From: Peptococcaceae bacterium
GTDB taxonomy: Bacteria > Bacillota > Peptococcia > DRI-13 > PHAD01
Length of the DNA stretch: 56,996 nucleotides
NCBI GenBank assembly: GCA_024655825.1
Contig: JANLFJ010000020.1
Coordinates: 1-56,996 of the forward strand
Reading direction: 5' to 3'
Of the stretch, positions 43,274 through 52,111 are shown piece after piece (position 1 is the stretch's first letter; each line of letters opens with the position of its first letter). Below the pieces are notes generated by a model. That model was not told the origin of the DNA. It saw only the letters and a list, made by a program, of their open reading frames with translations, and did not search any database. A program made the translations under genes and the position numbers.

Positions 43274-44026
43274 ATGGCGCGGTTGGCAGTGAGCGGTCCA
43301 GTAAATTTAGTGGATAAAAAGGCCCTGGTCGTAGGAGGAAGCGGTTCCATAGGAAGCGCAATTTGCAGAGCGCTGGCCAGGGAAGGGGCTCATGTGTTGG
43401 TGGCGGATGTTGCTGGGATGGATAAAGTCAAAGCCGAAATAGAAAAACTGGGAAATAAGGTTTTAGAGTATTACTGTGACTTAACCAGAGAAGAAGAGAT
43501 CAAAACACTCGTGAGTACAATCATCAATGAGCATGATCGCATTGATATCTTAGTCTATGCTGCGGGAATAATGCATCCTACGCATCTTGAAAAAATCACG
43601 CTGGAGGAATGGAACCTGGAACTGGCTATTAACCTGACTGGTGCATTTCTACTTGTTCGCAGCGTCTTACCTATAATGAAAAAACAAGGGGGAGGCAAGA
43701 TAGTTTTTCTAGGGTCTGTTGCCGGTAAAATAGGGGGAATAAAATCAGGCGCCCATTATGTTGTAACAAAGGCTGGCTTACATGCCCTGGCTAAGTGGAT
43801 AGCCCGCGATGGAGGGCCTTATGGGGTTTACGCCAATAGTGTCGCTCCCGGGCCTGTTGTTAGTAAAATGACAGATGGCCTGGATATCAGCCCCGATTCG
43901 TTTCCCCTTGGCCGGCTTGGTAAGCCTGAGGATATTGCGGAGGCAGTGGTATATCTGGCCTCAAATGCATCCAACTGGGTTACTGGAACAGTCTTTGATG
44001 TTAACGGTGGGATTTTAATGGAATAG
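43274..44026 (+). CDS. Short-chain dehydrogenase/reductase 2
   Basis: A second SDR of 250 residues. Cofactor loop VGGSGSIGSA instead of the usual TGxxxGIG, an Asp after strand two (LVADVAG) favouring NAD, YAAGIMHPTH in place of NNAG, catalytic Ser in GSVAG, and Tyr-x3-Lys in HYVVTKAG. C-terminal VTGTVFDVNGG. The preceding 79-base gap carries no terminator. Product and substrate unknown; a role in oxidising a hydroxy-acid substrate is plausible from context. Confidence 0.87.
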   Translation: MARLAVSGPVNLVDKKALVVGGSGSIGSAICRALAREGAHVLVADVAGMDKVKAEIEKLGNKVLEYYCDLTREEEIKTLVSTIINEHDRIDILVYAAGIMHPTHLEKITLEEWNLELAINLTGAFLLVRSVLPIMKKQGGGKIVFLGSVAGKIGGIKSGAHYVVTKAGLHALAKWIARDGGPYGVYANSVAPGPVVSKMTDGLDISPDSFPLGRLGKPEDIAEAVVYLASNASNWVTGTVFDVNGGILME

Positions 44027-44038
44027 GAGGAGTTGCTG

Positions 44039-44596
44039 TTGAAAGAAATCAGGATTCACGGCAGAGGCGGCCAGGGTTCGGTTGTAACCGCCGAGCTGTT
44101 TGCGATTGCCGCTTTCCAAAGCGGTAAATACAGCCAGGCTTTTCCGTACTTAGGCGGCGGAGGGGAAAGAAGGGGAGCGCCGGTTCAGGCCTTTGCCAGG
44201 ATTGATCAAAAACCCATCCGGCTGCGCAGTAAAATCCACGAACCGGATTACGTTATTGTTCAAGATATCACTTTGCTTGACGTGGTGGACGTTACCTCCG
44301 GACTTAAACCCGAAGGAATGATCATTATCAATACTGAAAAAGAAATAGGAGAGCTGGGATTACCCGGAAAATTGCGTGTTAAAACAGTACCCGCAACCAA
44401 GTTGGCCCTTGAAGTGTTGAAACGTCCCATCATGAATACGGCGCTGTTAGGAGCATTTGCTGCTTTTACTGGCGAGTTCAGTATTGAAGCGATAAAGAAG
44501 GCCATTATGGAGAAATTTTATGGTACTGTTGCCGAGATGAATGTTCTCGCAGCCGAAAAAGCTTATGAACACGTATGCAGATGTCAAATGAAATAA
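44039..44596 (+). CDS. 2-oxoacid:ferredoxin oxidoreductase gamma subunit
   Basis: Gamma subunit of a four-subunit pyruvate-type oxidoreductase, which converts a 2-oxo acid and CoA to acyl-CoA and CO2 with reduction of ferredoxin. It has the signature IRIHGRGGQGSV at the N-terminus and YLGGGGERRGAPVQAFARID. I choose TTG 44039, eight bases after AGGAGG. It is the first of four subunit genes in the order gamma-beta-delta-alpha. Confidence 0.93.
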   Translation: MKEIRIHGRGGQGSVVTAELFAIAAFQSGKYSQAFPYLGGGGERRGAPVQAFARIDQKPIRLRSKIHEPDYVIVQDITLLDVVDVTSGLKPEGMIIINTEKEIGELGLPGKLRVKTVPATKLALEVLKRPIMNTALLGAFAAFTGEFSIEAIKKAIMEKFYGTVAEMNVLAAEKAYEHVCRCQMK

Positions 44597-44616
44597 ATGA
44601 TGGGGGGTTTTTGAAC

Positions 44617-45498
44617 ATGGCTGCAGTTGAAAGACTGAACTTGCTGTCTCCCGGGCATCGCGCCTGCCCCGGGTGTGGCGCGGCTATTGCGCTTAGACTG
44701 ATCCTGAGAGCGCTGGGAAAGGATACTATTGTAGTTTCAGCTACAGGTTGTGTAGAAACTTTTACTTCACCCTTCGGGCAGTCAGCCTGGGAAGTTCCCT
44801 GGATGCATTCGCTGTTCGAAAATTCAGCAGCAGTTGCTTCAGGCATAGAAGCTGCTTTAGAGATGTTGGGAGAAAAGAGCACGGTTGCAGTTATCAGCGG
44901 TGACGGCGGTACTTTCGATATTGGAATGGGCGCCATGTCGGGAATGTTTGAAAGAAAAAGCAACATTCTATATATCTGTTATGACAATGAGGCCTATATG
45001 AACACTGGAGTCCAACGGAGCGGGGCCACGCCCTTTGGAGCCTCAACAACAACCAGCCCTCCCGGGAAGATTTCCTGCGGCAAAATCGAAAATAAAAAAG
45101 ACCTGCCGGCAATAGCTGTGGCGCATGATGTGGAATATGTGGCAACAGCTTCGATTGCTTATCCCCAGGACCTGATGAACAAAATAATCAAGGGTAAAAA
45201 GATGCGTGGGCCGAAATATATACAAGTGCATACACCATGTAATATCGGTTGGGGTTTTGAACCTTCCGAGACCATAGAAATAGCCAGACTGGCTGTAGAA
45301 ACAGGGATGGTTCCTATTTTTGAAATGGAAAAGGGAAAAAGTATTATGGTCAAAAAAATTGCCAGGAAAAAACCAGTAGAACAGTATTTAAAAAAGCAAA
45401 ACAGGTTCAAGCATCTTTTCAATGAAAAAGAAAGGGAAGATGTAATAAGAGAACTGCAAAGAATTTGTGACTATAACATCAGTCGGTACGGTATTTAA
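44617..45498 (+). CDS. 2-oxoacid:ferredoxin oxidoreductase beta subunit
   Basis: Thiamin-pyrophosphate and [4Fe-4S] subunit, 293 residues. HRACPGCGAAI gives the first two cluster Cys, SATGCVE another, and the TPP/Mg motif is GDGGTFDIGMGAMSGM...NEAYMNTG. Cys in HTPCNIGWGF is the fourth ligand. ATG 44617 is nine bases after TGGGGGG; an earlier ATG at 44575 overlaps the gamma gene and has no site. Confidence 0.95.
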   Translation: MAAVERLNLLSPGHRACPGCGAAIALRLILRALGKDTIVVSATGCVETFTSPFGQSAWEVPWMHSLFENSAAVASGIEAALEMLGEKSTVAVISGDGGTFDIGMGAMSGMFERKSNILYICYDNEAYMNTGVQRSGATPFGASTTTSPPGKISCGKIENKKDLPAIAVAHDVEYVATASIAYPQDLMNKIIKGKKMRGPKYIQVHTPCNIGWGFEPSETIEIARLAVETGMVPIFEMEKGKSIMVKKIARKKPVEQYLKKQNRFKHLFNEKEREDVIRELQRICDYNISRYGI

Positions 45499-45537
45499 GT
45501 CTTGTTTATGATAGTTGAGACAAATGGAGGTATTAAA

Positions 45538-45789
45538 ATGCTGCCTTTAGGAGCCGTGTGTAAGGCCGGAGGGGCTCGCAGCAATAAAACCGGCAGTTGG
45601 AGAGATTTCAGGCCGAATGTCACGGAGATATGTAACGGTTGTGGAATTTGTGAACTGTTTTGTCCTGACAGCTGTATTTCGATAGAGGAAAATAAATGCG
45701 TGATTAATTATGATTATTGTAAAGGCTGTGGCATATGCAACAAGGAATGCCCGAGAGGGGCGATAAAAATGCAGGAAGAGAGGAAATAG
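45538..45789 (+). CDS. 2-oxoacid:ferredoxin oxidoreductase delta subunit (2[4Fe-4S])
   Basis: An 83-residue ferredoxin-like subunit with two CxxCxxCxxxC-type clusters: CNGCGICELFC and CKGCGICNKEC, each followed by CP or a distant Pro. The N-terminus NKTGSWRDFRP is typical of PorD. ATG 45538 is behind TGGAGG. It relays electrons from the beta-subunit cluster to free ferredoxin. Confidence 0.95.
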   Translation: MLPLGAVCKAGGARSNKTGSWRDFRPNVTEICNGCGICELFCPDSCISIEENKCVINYDYCKGCGICNKECPRGAIKMQEERK

Positions 45790-45790
45790 C

Positions 45791-46972
45791 GTGAGTAAAA
45801 TATCTGTTATGGAAGGCTCAATTGCTGTTGCCCAGGCAGTCAAGGCTTGCAGGCCCAAAGTGGTTTCCGCTTACCCTATTAGCCCTCAGACTCATATTGT
45901 TGAAGAACTGGCAAAAATGGTGGCTGATGATGAATTAAAAGCAAAGTATATACGGGCAGATTCGGAATTTTCGGCGGCTTCGGTCGTTTACGGTTCAAGT
46001 GCAACAGGCGTTCGTTCCTATACGGCTTCTTCGTCGCAAGGGTTACTGCTCATGACCGAGGTTCTTTATGCTATGGCGGGAACTAGGCTGCCGGTTGTCC
46101 TGACAGGTGTTAACAGGACAGTTTCAGCGCCCATTACAATCCAGCCGGACCATCAGGATACTATGTCTCTAAGGGATACCGGAGTTATCCAGTTGTACGT
46201 TGAGAACAGCCAGGAGGCTTATGCCACGCATATCCAGGCGTTCAAGATTGCCGAGGACCATGATGTTTTATTACCGGTCATGGTCTGCATGGATGGCTGG
46301 ATCCTGACCCATTCTTATGAACCTATCAAAATTGAGGACCAAGAACGTATTGATTCTTATTTGCCGGATTATGATCCAGTTTACCGGCTTGATACGAAAA
46401 ACCCCTTAACGTACGGCTCTTATGCTGATGATGAAGTGCCCGAATTCAGATTGATGATGCATTTTGCCATGGAAAGAGCTAAAAAGAAGATCAAGGCAGC
46501 GGCTGAAGAATATAAAGAGGTTTTCGGTGATTATTTTGGCGATCTCATCGAGGAGTATTGCTGCCATGACGCGGAGATAATTCTCGCGGCAATGGGCTCG
46601 GTGGTAGGTACGATAAAGGAAGCCGTCGATTTGCTGCGAGAAGATGGAATAAAAGTGGGACTGCTGAAAGTAAGAGCATACCGTCCTTTCCCTGGGGAAG
46701 AAATTATTGCCGCTGTAAAGCAGGCAAAAGTTGTAGTCGTACTGGATAAAAGCATTTCGGTCGGTCAGGGCGGGCAGCTGGCTACCGATATAAAGGCGGG
46801 TTTTGCCAGTAAAGCAGCGCCAATGGTCCTAAGTTGTATTGCTGGTATGGGCGGCAGGGAGGTAAGGATAGAGACCATAAAAAATATTGTCGGTATAGCG
46901 CAAAAAGCGCTGGAAAAGGGAAATGTGCCGGATATAGAGTTTATAGATTTGAAAGAACAATATTTACGTTAA
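45791..46972 (+). CDS. 2-oxoacid:ferredoxin oxidoreductase alpha subunit
   Basis: A 393-residue alpha subunit with the pyrimidine-binding domain (AYPISPQTHIVEELA, DSEFSAASVVYGSSATGVRSYTASSSQGL) and the C-terminal transketolase-type domain (VVVLDKSISVGQGGQL). GTG 45791 follows the delta stop by two bases. The substrate-facing RxTAS loop is present in the form RSYTASSSQG, close to that of pyruvate enzymes, but small changes could give another 2-oxo acid. The gene context argues for a product of the neighbouring dehydratases. Confidence 0.95.
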   Translation: MSKISVMEGSIAVAQAVKACRPKVVSAYPISPQTHIVEELAKMVADDELKAKYIRADSEFSAASVVYGSSATGVRSYTASSSQGLLLMTEVLYAMAGTRLPVVLTGVNRTVSAPITIQPDHQDTMSLRDTGVIQLYVENSQEAYATHIQAFKIAEDHDVLLPVMVCMDGWILTHSYEPIKIEDQERIDSYLPDYDPVYRLDTKNPLTYGSYADDEVPEFRLMMHFAMERAKKKIKAAAEEYKEVFGDYFGDLIEEYCCHDAEIILAAMGSVVGTIKEAVDLLREDGIKVGLLKVRAYRPFPGEEIIAAVKQAKVVVVLDKSISVGQGGQLATDIKAGFASKAAPMVLSCIAGMGGREVRIETIKNIVGIAQKALEKGNVPDIEFIDLKEQYLR

Positions 46973-46992
46973 GAATATTACGAGGAGGCTAG

Positions 46993-47550
46993 ATGATGGA
47001 TAAGATTTATAACGTTTTAAAGGAAATGAGTAAGGACAATTTTCAGAAACTATATGACCGCGGTTTTGAAGCAGAGAAGATTTATTTCAACTGCGGTCAG
47101 TGCGTACTAGTGCCATTTGTCGAATATCTTGGGTTTGATGAGGTTCTGTTTAAAGCAGGTTCAGGGATGGCTGCAGGGATAGGGCAAATGGGGGATGCTT
47201 GCGGGGCGTATACAGGCGGAGCACTTCTCTTAGGCGTTCTTTTTGGCAGGTCTTACCGGGACCTGGAGGGCGATATTGAGACTGGAAAAGCCAAATTCCG
47301 CAATGCTTGCAGGCTGGTGCGGGAATTTAGAGAAAAATTCGTGAACGAATACAAGGGGATTAACTGCAGGGAGGTTCAAACGACAATATTTGGCAGGTCC
47401 TATAATCTTTTGGACATGGACAAGGATTTTCCCGCTTTTGAAGCGGCCGGCGGTCACACGACGAAATGTACGGATGTTATTGGGAAAACAACAAGGATGA
47501 TTGCGGAAGTTATGCTTAAAGAATTGGAAAAACAGCATAACGCTAATTGA
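46993..47550 (+). CDS. C_GCAxxG_C_C family redox protein
   Basis: A 185-residue cytosolic protein with the spaced cysteines of the C_GCAxxG_C_C family: NCGQCV (about 34-38), DACGAYTGGALL (about 61-72), INCREV and TKCTDVIGKTT. Such proteins are common near anaerobic oxidoreductases and may carry a metal or a redox disulfide. Function is not established. ATG 46993 is behind GAGGAGG, 20 bases after the alpha subunit gene. Confidence 0.8.
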   Translation: MMDKIYNVLKEMSKDNFQKLYDRGFEAEKIYFNCGQCVLVPFVEYLGFDEVLFKAGSGMAAGIGQMGDACGAYTGGALLLGVLFGRSYRDLEGDIETGKAKFRNACRLVREFREKFVNEYKGINCREVQTTIFGRSYNLLDMDKDFPAFEAAGGHTTKCTDVIGKTTRMIAEVMLKELEKQHNAN

Positions 47551-47621
47551 ATTACAGGGTTGTTATATAAAAGTGCAGTTGTTGGAATACACCGGCCTTG
47601 TGAAAGGGGAGATAAAAGAGA

Positions 47622-49055
47622 ATGATGACAGGAAGGGAATATATTGAGAGTTTAAAGGAGTTAAAACCTCGTGTCTATTATCAAGGGGTATTGATAAACA
47701 GCGTGGTCGGTCATCCCGCGATTCAACCCCATATTAATTCGGCTGCAGTTACTTACGACGCAGCTAATGAACCAGCCTTTGAGGACCTGGGCGTGACGAT
47801 ATCGCATATTACAGGAAAAAGAATTAACCGGTTTACACATATTCATCAGACGCCCGACGATCTGGTAAAAAAAGTAAAATTATTGCGAATGATCGGCCAA
47901 AATACGGGTTCCTGCTTCCAGCGGTGTGTAGGGTTTGATGCTTTAAATGCGCTTTATTCCACTACTTATGATATGGATTGTAAACTGGCGACTATTTATC
48001 ATAAACGGTTCTTGGAATACCTGGTGAACGTCCAAGAAAAAGACTTGATGATTGCGGGGGCTATGACTGATCCGAAAGGCGACAGGAGCTTGAGACCTGG
48101 ACAGCAGGCTGATCCGGACCTTTTCGTTCGGGTGGTCGATAAAAACGATCAAGGCATAGTTATACGGGGAGCCAAGTGTCATATGACGGGAATGGTGAAT
48201 TCCCATGAAATGCTGATTATGCCAACGACAGCATTGACTGAAGAAGATAAGGATTATGCAGTTTCCTGCGCTGTGCCGGTGGATGCCCCCGGTGTCCTCC
48301 ACATCTTTGGCCGCCAGACCAATGACGACAGGAAGTTGGATAGTATTGATCAGGGCAACTTTAAATTCGGTGCTGTGGGGGGCGAATGCTTGACGGTTCT
48401 TGAAGATGTATTCGTACCATGGGAAAAGGTGTTTATGTGTGGTGAATACCAGTTTGCCGGAATCCTGGTGGAACGGTTTGCATCCTTTCATCGCCAAAAC
48501 TACGGCGCCTGCAAGGTAGGTCTAAGTGATGTCATCATCGGCGCTTCCGCCTTACTGGCTGAATACAACGGCGTAGCTAAGGCGGCCCACATAAAGGACA
48601 AAATAATCGAGATGATTCAGCTCAGTGAAACTCTTTACTGCTGTTCTCTAGCCTGTTCGGGAGAAGGAAGAAAACTTCCGTCGGGCGCCTGCTATGTAGA
48701 TCCTTTGCTGGCAAATGTGGTTAAGCAGAATATTACAAGGTATATTTATGAAATTTGCCGATTGAGTCATGACATTGCCGGTGGATTTATCGCCACACTG
48801 CCCTCGGAGAAAGACTTGCGGCATCCTGAGCTTGGAAAATATGTGGAGAAATACTTCAAAGGAGTTGCAGGTGTACCGGCAGAAAAGCGCTATCGCCTAG
48901 CCAGGCTTGTAGAGAATATGACTGGGGGCACAGCCCTGGTGGAAAGTATGCATGGAGCGGGTTCCCCGCAAGCGCAGCGTGTAATGCTGGCCCGCCAGGC
49001 AAACCTTGAGCATAAAAAGCAGTTGGCCAAAAAACTGGTCGATATAGAAGAATGA
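47622..49055 (+). CDS. 4-Hydroxybutyryl-CoA dehydratase-type flavin/Fe-S enzyme
   Basis: A 477-residue protein of the 4-hydroxyphenylacetate hydroxylase/4-hydroxybutyryl-CoA dehydratase family. The four ligands of the [4Fe-4S] cluster in the clostridial dehydratase (Cys99, Cys103, His292, Cys299) have counterparts at Cys98 and Cys102 (GSCFQRC) and His290 and Cys297 (HRQNYGAC). The FAD-binding segment and HMTGMVNSHE core are also kept. So it should dehydrate a 4-hydroxyacyl-CoA through a ketyl radical to a 2-enoyl-CoA, rather than be an O2-using hydroxylase. ATG behind GAAAGGGGAG. It is followed two bases later by the CGNCNPRI-thiolase gene. Confidence 0.88.
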   Translation: MMTGREYIESLKELKPRVYYQGVLINSVVGHPAIQPHINSAAVTYDAANEPAFEDLGVTISHITGKRINRFTHIHQTPDDLVKKVKLLRMIGQNTGSCFQRCVGFDALNALYSTTYDMDCKLATIYHKRFLEYLVNVQEKDLMIAGAMTDPKGDRSLRPGQQADPDLFVRVVDKNDQGIVIRGAKCHMTGMVNSHEMLIMPTTALTEEDKDYAVSCAVPVDAPGVLHIFGRQTNDDRKLDSIDQGNFKFGAVGGECLTVLEDVFVPWEKVFMCGEYQFAGILVERFASFHRQNYGACKVGLSDVIIGASALLAEYNGVAKAAHIKDKIIEMIQLSETLYCCSLACSGEGRKLPSGACYVDPLLANVVKQNITRYIYEICRLSHDIAGGFIATLPSEKDLRHPELGKYVEKYFKGVAGVPAEKRYRLARLVENMTGGTALVESMHGAGSPQAQRVMLARQANLEHKKQLAKKLVDIEE

Positions 49056-49056
49056 G

Positions 49057-50592
49057 ATGGCAGTTATTGGCGTAAAATACTGCGGCAACTGTAATCCTCG
49101 GATAGATGGTCCGGAATTGGTGGAGAAACTGAAAAAAATGATGCCGGGTTCAGTCTTTTCTTTTTACGATTCTCCGGGATATGAAGTGCTGCTAATTGTA
49201 AGCGGGTGCCCGGTAGATTGTGCCGCAAGGCCGAATTTTTGCGGGCATGTGGTTGTTGTGGCCGGTGATAACGTAGACCATGTTCCTTGCGAAACGACCG
49301 AACTGGCAGATAAAGTCAAGACAAAACTGGAGATTATAATCAATAACTTAGCTGAGAAGAAAACAATCGGGATCAGGAGGGATAGGGTGAAAAACCGGGA
49401 AGTTGTCATGGTCAGCGCCTGCAGAACAGCCATTGGCAAATTCATGGGAGGACTTGCCGCCGTAAGTGCCCGGGATATGGCTATTACTGTGGGGAAAGCT
49501 GCTATTGAAAGAGCTGGTATTTTACCAGAGATGGTGGACGAAATCGTTATGGGGCAGCTTTATACCGGGATGCAGGGCTCGCTGCCGGCTCGTCAGGTAG
49601 GAATGAGAATAGGGCTGCCGCACAGGAGCGGTGCAGTATCTGTAAACCAGAACTGCGCATCAGGGATGCGAGCCCTGGAGATTGCCTGCCAAAACATCAT
49701 GCTCGGAAAAACGGAAGTCGGTCTGGTGATAGGAGTAGAAAGCATGACCAATGCGCCTTATCTTTTGCCCAAGGGACGCATGGGTTACAGGATGGGACCA
49801 GGTACGATTGAGGATTCGATGATTCATGACGGCTTACACGACGAACTGGTGCCAGGGCATATGGGAATAACAGCCGAAAATGTGGCGGCAAAGTACGGGA
49901 TAACTCGCCAGGAATGCGATGAGTTGGCCCTGATGAGTCATAATCGGGCTGCAAGGGCTATAAGAGAAGGGAGATTCAAGAGGGAAATCATACCAGTGGA
50001 GATTAAAAACAAGAAGGGAGTAAGCCTTTTTGAAGAAGATGAACATCCCATCAGGGATGCCAGCCTGGAAGCAATAAGCAAGCTGCAGGCCGTTTTTAAA
50101 AAAGACGGCGTTGTCACAGCGGCCAATGCTTCTGGCATTAATGACGGGGCTGCTGCTGCCGTCGTTATGTCTAAGGAAAAGGCTGGAGAGTTAGGTATTA
50201 AACCTCTCCTGAAGCTGGTTAATATTTGTACGGAAGGCGTAGATCCTGTGGTAATGGGATTGGGACCAGCCGTGGTTATTCCCAAATGTTTAAAAGAGGC
50301 AGGCTTGTTATTTGACGATATTGAGTACTGGGAAATCAACGAGGCCTTTGCCGCACAGTGGCTGGGTGTTAAAAGAATGCTCGAAGAAGACCTCGGCCTG
50401 AAACTCGACCTGGAAAAAGTCAACCACAACGGGTCGGGTATTGCTCTCGGACACCCGGTGGGCTGTACCGGTCTGAGAATTATTGTCACTTTGTATTATG
50501 AAATGGAGAGAATGGGCTTGACATTAGGCGGGGCTTCGCTGTGCGTGGGAGGCGGGCCTGCCATGGCGTCGTTATGGACGAGAGATGTTTAA
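49057..50592 (+). CDS. Thiolase preceded in frame by a CGNCNPRI Cys-rich domain
   Basis: One open frame of 511 residues. Residues 1-~105 form a small Cys-rich domain: KYCGNCNPRIDG (about 7-18), SGCPVDCAARPNFCG (about 49-63) and VPCETTE. From about residue 111 it is a complete ~401-residue thiolase: nucleophile Cys in NQNCASGMRALE, NEAFAAQ, GHPVGCTG with the catalytic His, and Cys in LCVGGG. The thiolase cleaves 3-oxoacyl-CoA with CoA to acetyl-CoA plus a shorter acyl-CoA. An ideal Shine-Dalgarno and GTG (49387) inside the frame suggest the thiolase is also, or only, started separately. Confidence 0.88.
   Translation: MAVIGVKYCGNCNPRIDGPELVEKLKKMMPGSVFSFYDSPGYEVLLIVSGCPVDCAARPNFCGHVVVVAGDNVDHVPCETTELADKVKTKLEIIINNLAEKKTIGIRRDRVKNREVVMVSACRTAIGKFMGGLAAVSARDMAITVGKAAIERAGILPEMVDEIVMGQLYTGMQGSLPARQVGMRIGLPHRSGAVSVNQNCASGMRALEIACQNIMLGKTEVGLVIGVESMTNAPYLLPKGRMGYRMGPGTIEDSMIHDGLHDELVPGHMGITAENVAAKYGITRQECDELALMSHNRAARAIREGRFKREIIPVEIKNKKGVSLFEEDEHPIRDASLEAISKLQAVFKKDGVVTAANASGINDGAAAAVVMSKEKAGELGIKPLLKLVNICTEGVDPVVMGLGPAVVIPKCLKEAGLLFDDIEYWEINEAFAAQWLGVKRMLEEDLGLKLDLEKVNHNGSGIALGHPVGCTGLRIIVTLYYEMERMGLTLGGASLCVGGGPAMASLWTRDV
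49375..49389 (+). promoter_or_regulatory. Internal ribosome site and GTG start for the thiolase
   Basis: AGGAGG (49375-49380), six bases, then GTG (49387-49389), in frame with the upstream Cys-rich domain. This is exactly where other thiolases begin. No stop codon separates the two parts. Confidence 0.7.
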
Positions 50593-50612
50593 TAAATCGG
50601 GGGAATGCCGTT

Positions 50613-51467
50613 GTGATAAAGAAGATACTCGTTCTTGGTGCAGGTACAATGGGATCAGCGATTGCCCAGCTTGCAGCACAATCCGGGTTTGAAGTGATAA
50701 TGCGGGATTTGGAAACCAGGTTTATTGAAAAAGGATTGGTTGAAATTGAAAAAAGCTTGAACAGGCTTGTGAACAAGGGAAAACTTTCTGGGGAAGAAAA
50801 AGAGGGCGTAATATCAAGGATAAGAGGAACTACTGCGCTTTCAGAAGGCAAAGACGCGGATTTTGTCATCGAAGCGGTGATAGAAAATATGGAGTTTAAA
50901 AAAGAAGTATACCGGGAGTTGGATAGAGTTGTCCAGCCGGCGGCTATTCTGGCTTCCAACACTTCTAGTCTCAGCATTACTGAATTAGGTGCGGTGACTG
51001 CGCGACCTGACAGGGTTATTGGGATGCATTTTTTCAACCCTATCCCCGTGATGCAACTTGTGGAAGTGATAAAAGGCGCAGCAACGTCAGAGGAAACATT
51101 TTCGACAGCTTTAGAGTTAACTAAAAAGATGAATAAAGTACCGGTGGGAGTAAAAGAGACACCAGGTTTTGTCGTAAACAGGCTGCTGGTCCCTTTGATT
51201 AATGAGGCTGCCTTCCTGCTGATGGAAGGAGCAGCCGGCGCTGAGGAAATTGACACGGCTATGAAGCTGGGAGCTAACCATCCCATAGGGCCCCTGGCAC
51301 TAGGTGACTTGATAGGACTGGATGTTTGCCTGGCTGTAATGGAAGTCCTCCACATGGAATTTGGCGAAAGCAAGTACAGGCCCTGTCCGCTATTGCGTAA
51401 AATGGTCAGGGCTGGTTACCTGGGCCGCAAGACAGGCAGGGGCTTCTTCAGCTATTCGGTTAAGTAA
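50613..51467 (+). CDS. hbd: 3-Hydroxyacyl-CoA dehydrogenase (Hbd type)
   Basis: NAD(P)-dependent oxidation of 3-hydroxyacyl-CoA to 3-oxoacyl-CoA, 284 residues. Rossmann motif LGAGTMGSAIA (about 8-18), ASNTSSLSIT, catalytic His in GMHFFNPIPVM with the Glu of LVEVI, and the C-terminal domain GPLALGDLIGLDVCL. GTG 50613 behind GGGGGAA is the natural start; the longer in-frame extension overlaps the thiolase. Product feeds the thiolase encoded upstream. Confidence 0.95.
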   Translation: MIKKILVLGAGTMGSAIAQLAAQSGFEVIMRDLETRFIEKGLVEIEKSLNRLVNKGKLSGEEKEGVISRIRGTTALSEGKDADFVIEAVIENMEFKKEVYRELDRVVQPAAILASNTSSLSITELGAVTARPDRVIGMHFFNPIPVMQLVEVIKGAATSEETFSTALELTKKMNKVPVGVKETPGFVVNRLLVPLINEAAFLLMEGAAGAEEIDTAMKLGANHPIGPLALGDLIGLDVCLAVMEVLHMEFGESKYRPCPLLRKMVRAGYLGRKTGRGFFSYSVK

Positions 51468-51489
51468 AATTTTGAGGTGATTGGGAAAA

Positions 51490-51546
51490 ATGAGTCGGGT
51501 AATGCAGTTTGCCAGGAAGGGAGGAATATCAGATAAGAGGCCTTGA
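51490..51546 (+). CDS. Possible 18-residue peptide
   Basis: ATG 51490 eight bases after GAGGTGAT, stop TGA at 51544-51546. The product is basic and unlike anything I know. It lies in the 116-base gap between hbd and the next TRAP operon; it may be a leader peptide or the start of a deleted gene. Confidence 0.2.
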   Translation: MSRVMQFARKGGISDKRP

Positions 51547-51583
51547 GATTTTATTGATTATTTATAATCGGGGGGGTTATTGA

Positions 51584-52111
51584 ATGCACAAGTTTATTAG
51601 AATTGTTAACGCTTTTAGCGAGTGGACGGGCCAAGTTGTAAAATGGCTTGTGCCAATCTTGATCATTACTATTTGCTACGATACTGTTATGCGGTATTTC
51701 TTTAACAAGCCGACAATTTGGTCATTTACTCTTAGCTACATGATCGGCGGAACTTTTTTTGTGATAGGACAAGCTTACCTGCAAAAACATAAGGGCAATG
51801 TTCGCGTTGATTTGTTTTATGCGAAATATTCATCAAATATAAAATTGCTTTTTGATGCTATAAGCAGTTTGCTTGTTTTTTTGCCGGTATATATTTATTT
51901 GACTAAAACGTTTTGGATGGATTTTTTTCAAGCCTATCAGCGCATGGAGGTAGATATCAGTTCTACCTGGTATGCTCCCCTGTGGCCGTTCAAATTGTTT
52001 ATTGCTGTTGGATTTACAATCTTTCTAATCCAGTTTATTGCAGATATTCTGCAGAACATTCTTGAATACCGGAAAACCCGCTCCGCGGAAGGTGGTGAAG
52101 GAAAGTGCTAG
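51584..52111 (+). CDS. TRAP small permease 3 (DctQ family)
   Basis: A 175-residue four-helix subunit: helices about 20-40, 50-65, 88-110 and 130-155, with YDTVMRYFFNKPTIW and YAPLWPFKLFIAVG typical of DctQ. ATG is behind GGGGGGG. Its end overlaps the start of the large permease by seven bases. Part of the second island transporter in Q-M-(dehydratase)-P order. Confidence 0.9.
   Translation: MHKFIRIVNAFSEWTGQVVKWLVPILIITICYDTVMRYFFNKPTIWSFTLSYMIGGTFFVIGQAYLQKHKGNVRVDLFYAKYSSNIKLLFDAISSLLVFLPVYIYLTKTFWMDFFQAYQRMEVDISSTWYAPLWPFKLFIAVGFTIFLIQFIADILQNILEYRKTRSAEGGEGKC

Noticed and set aside
47622-49055. Calling the gene 4-hydroxyphenylacetate 3-monooxygenase
   Set aside because: The Cys98/Cys102/His290/Cys297 set matches the [4Fe-4S] ligands of 4-hydroxybutyryl-CoA dehydratase, which the O2-dependent hydroxylases lack, and the setting is anaerobic.
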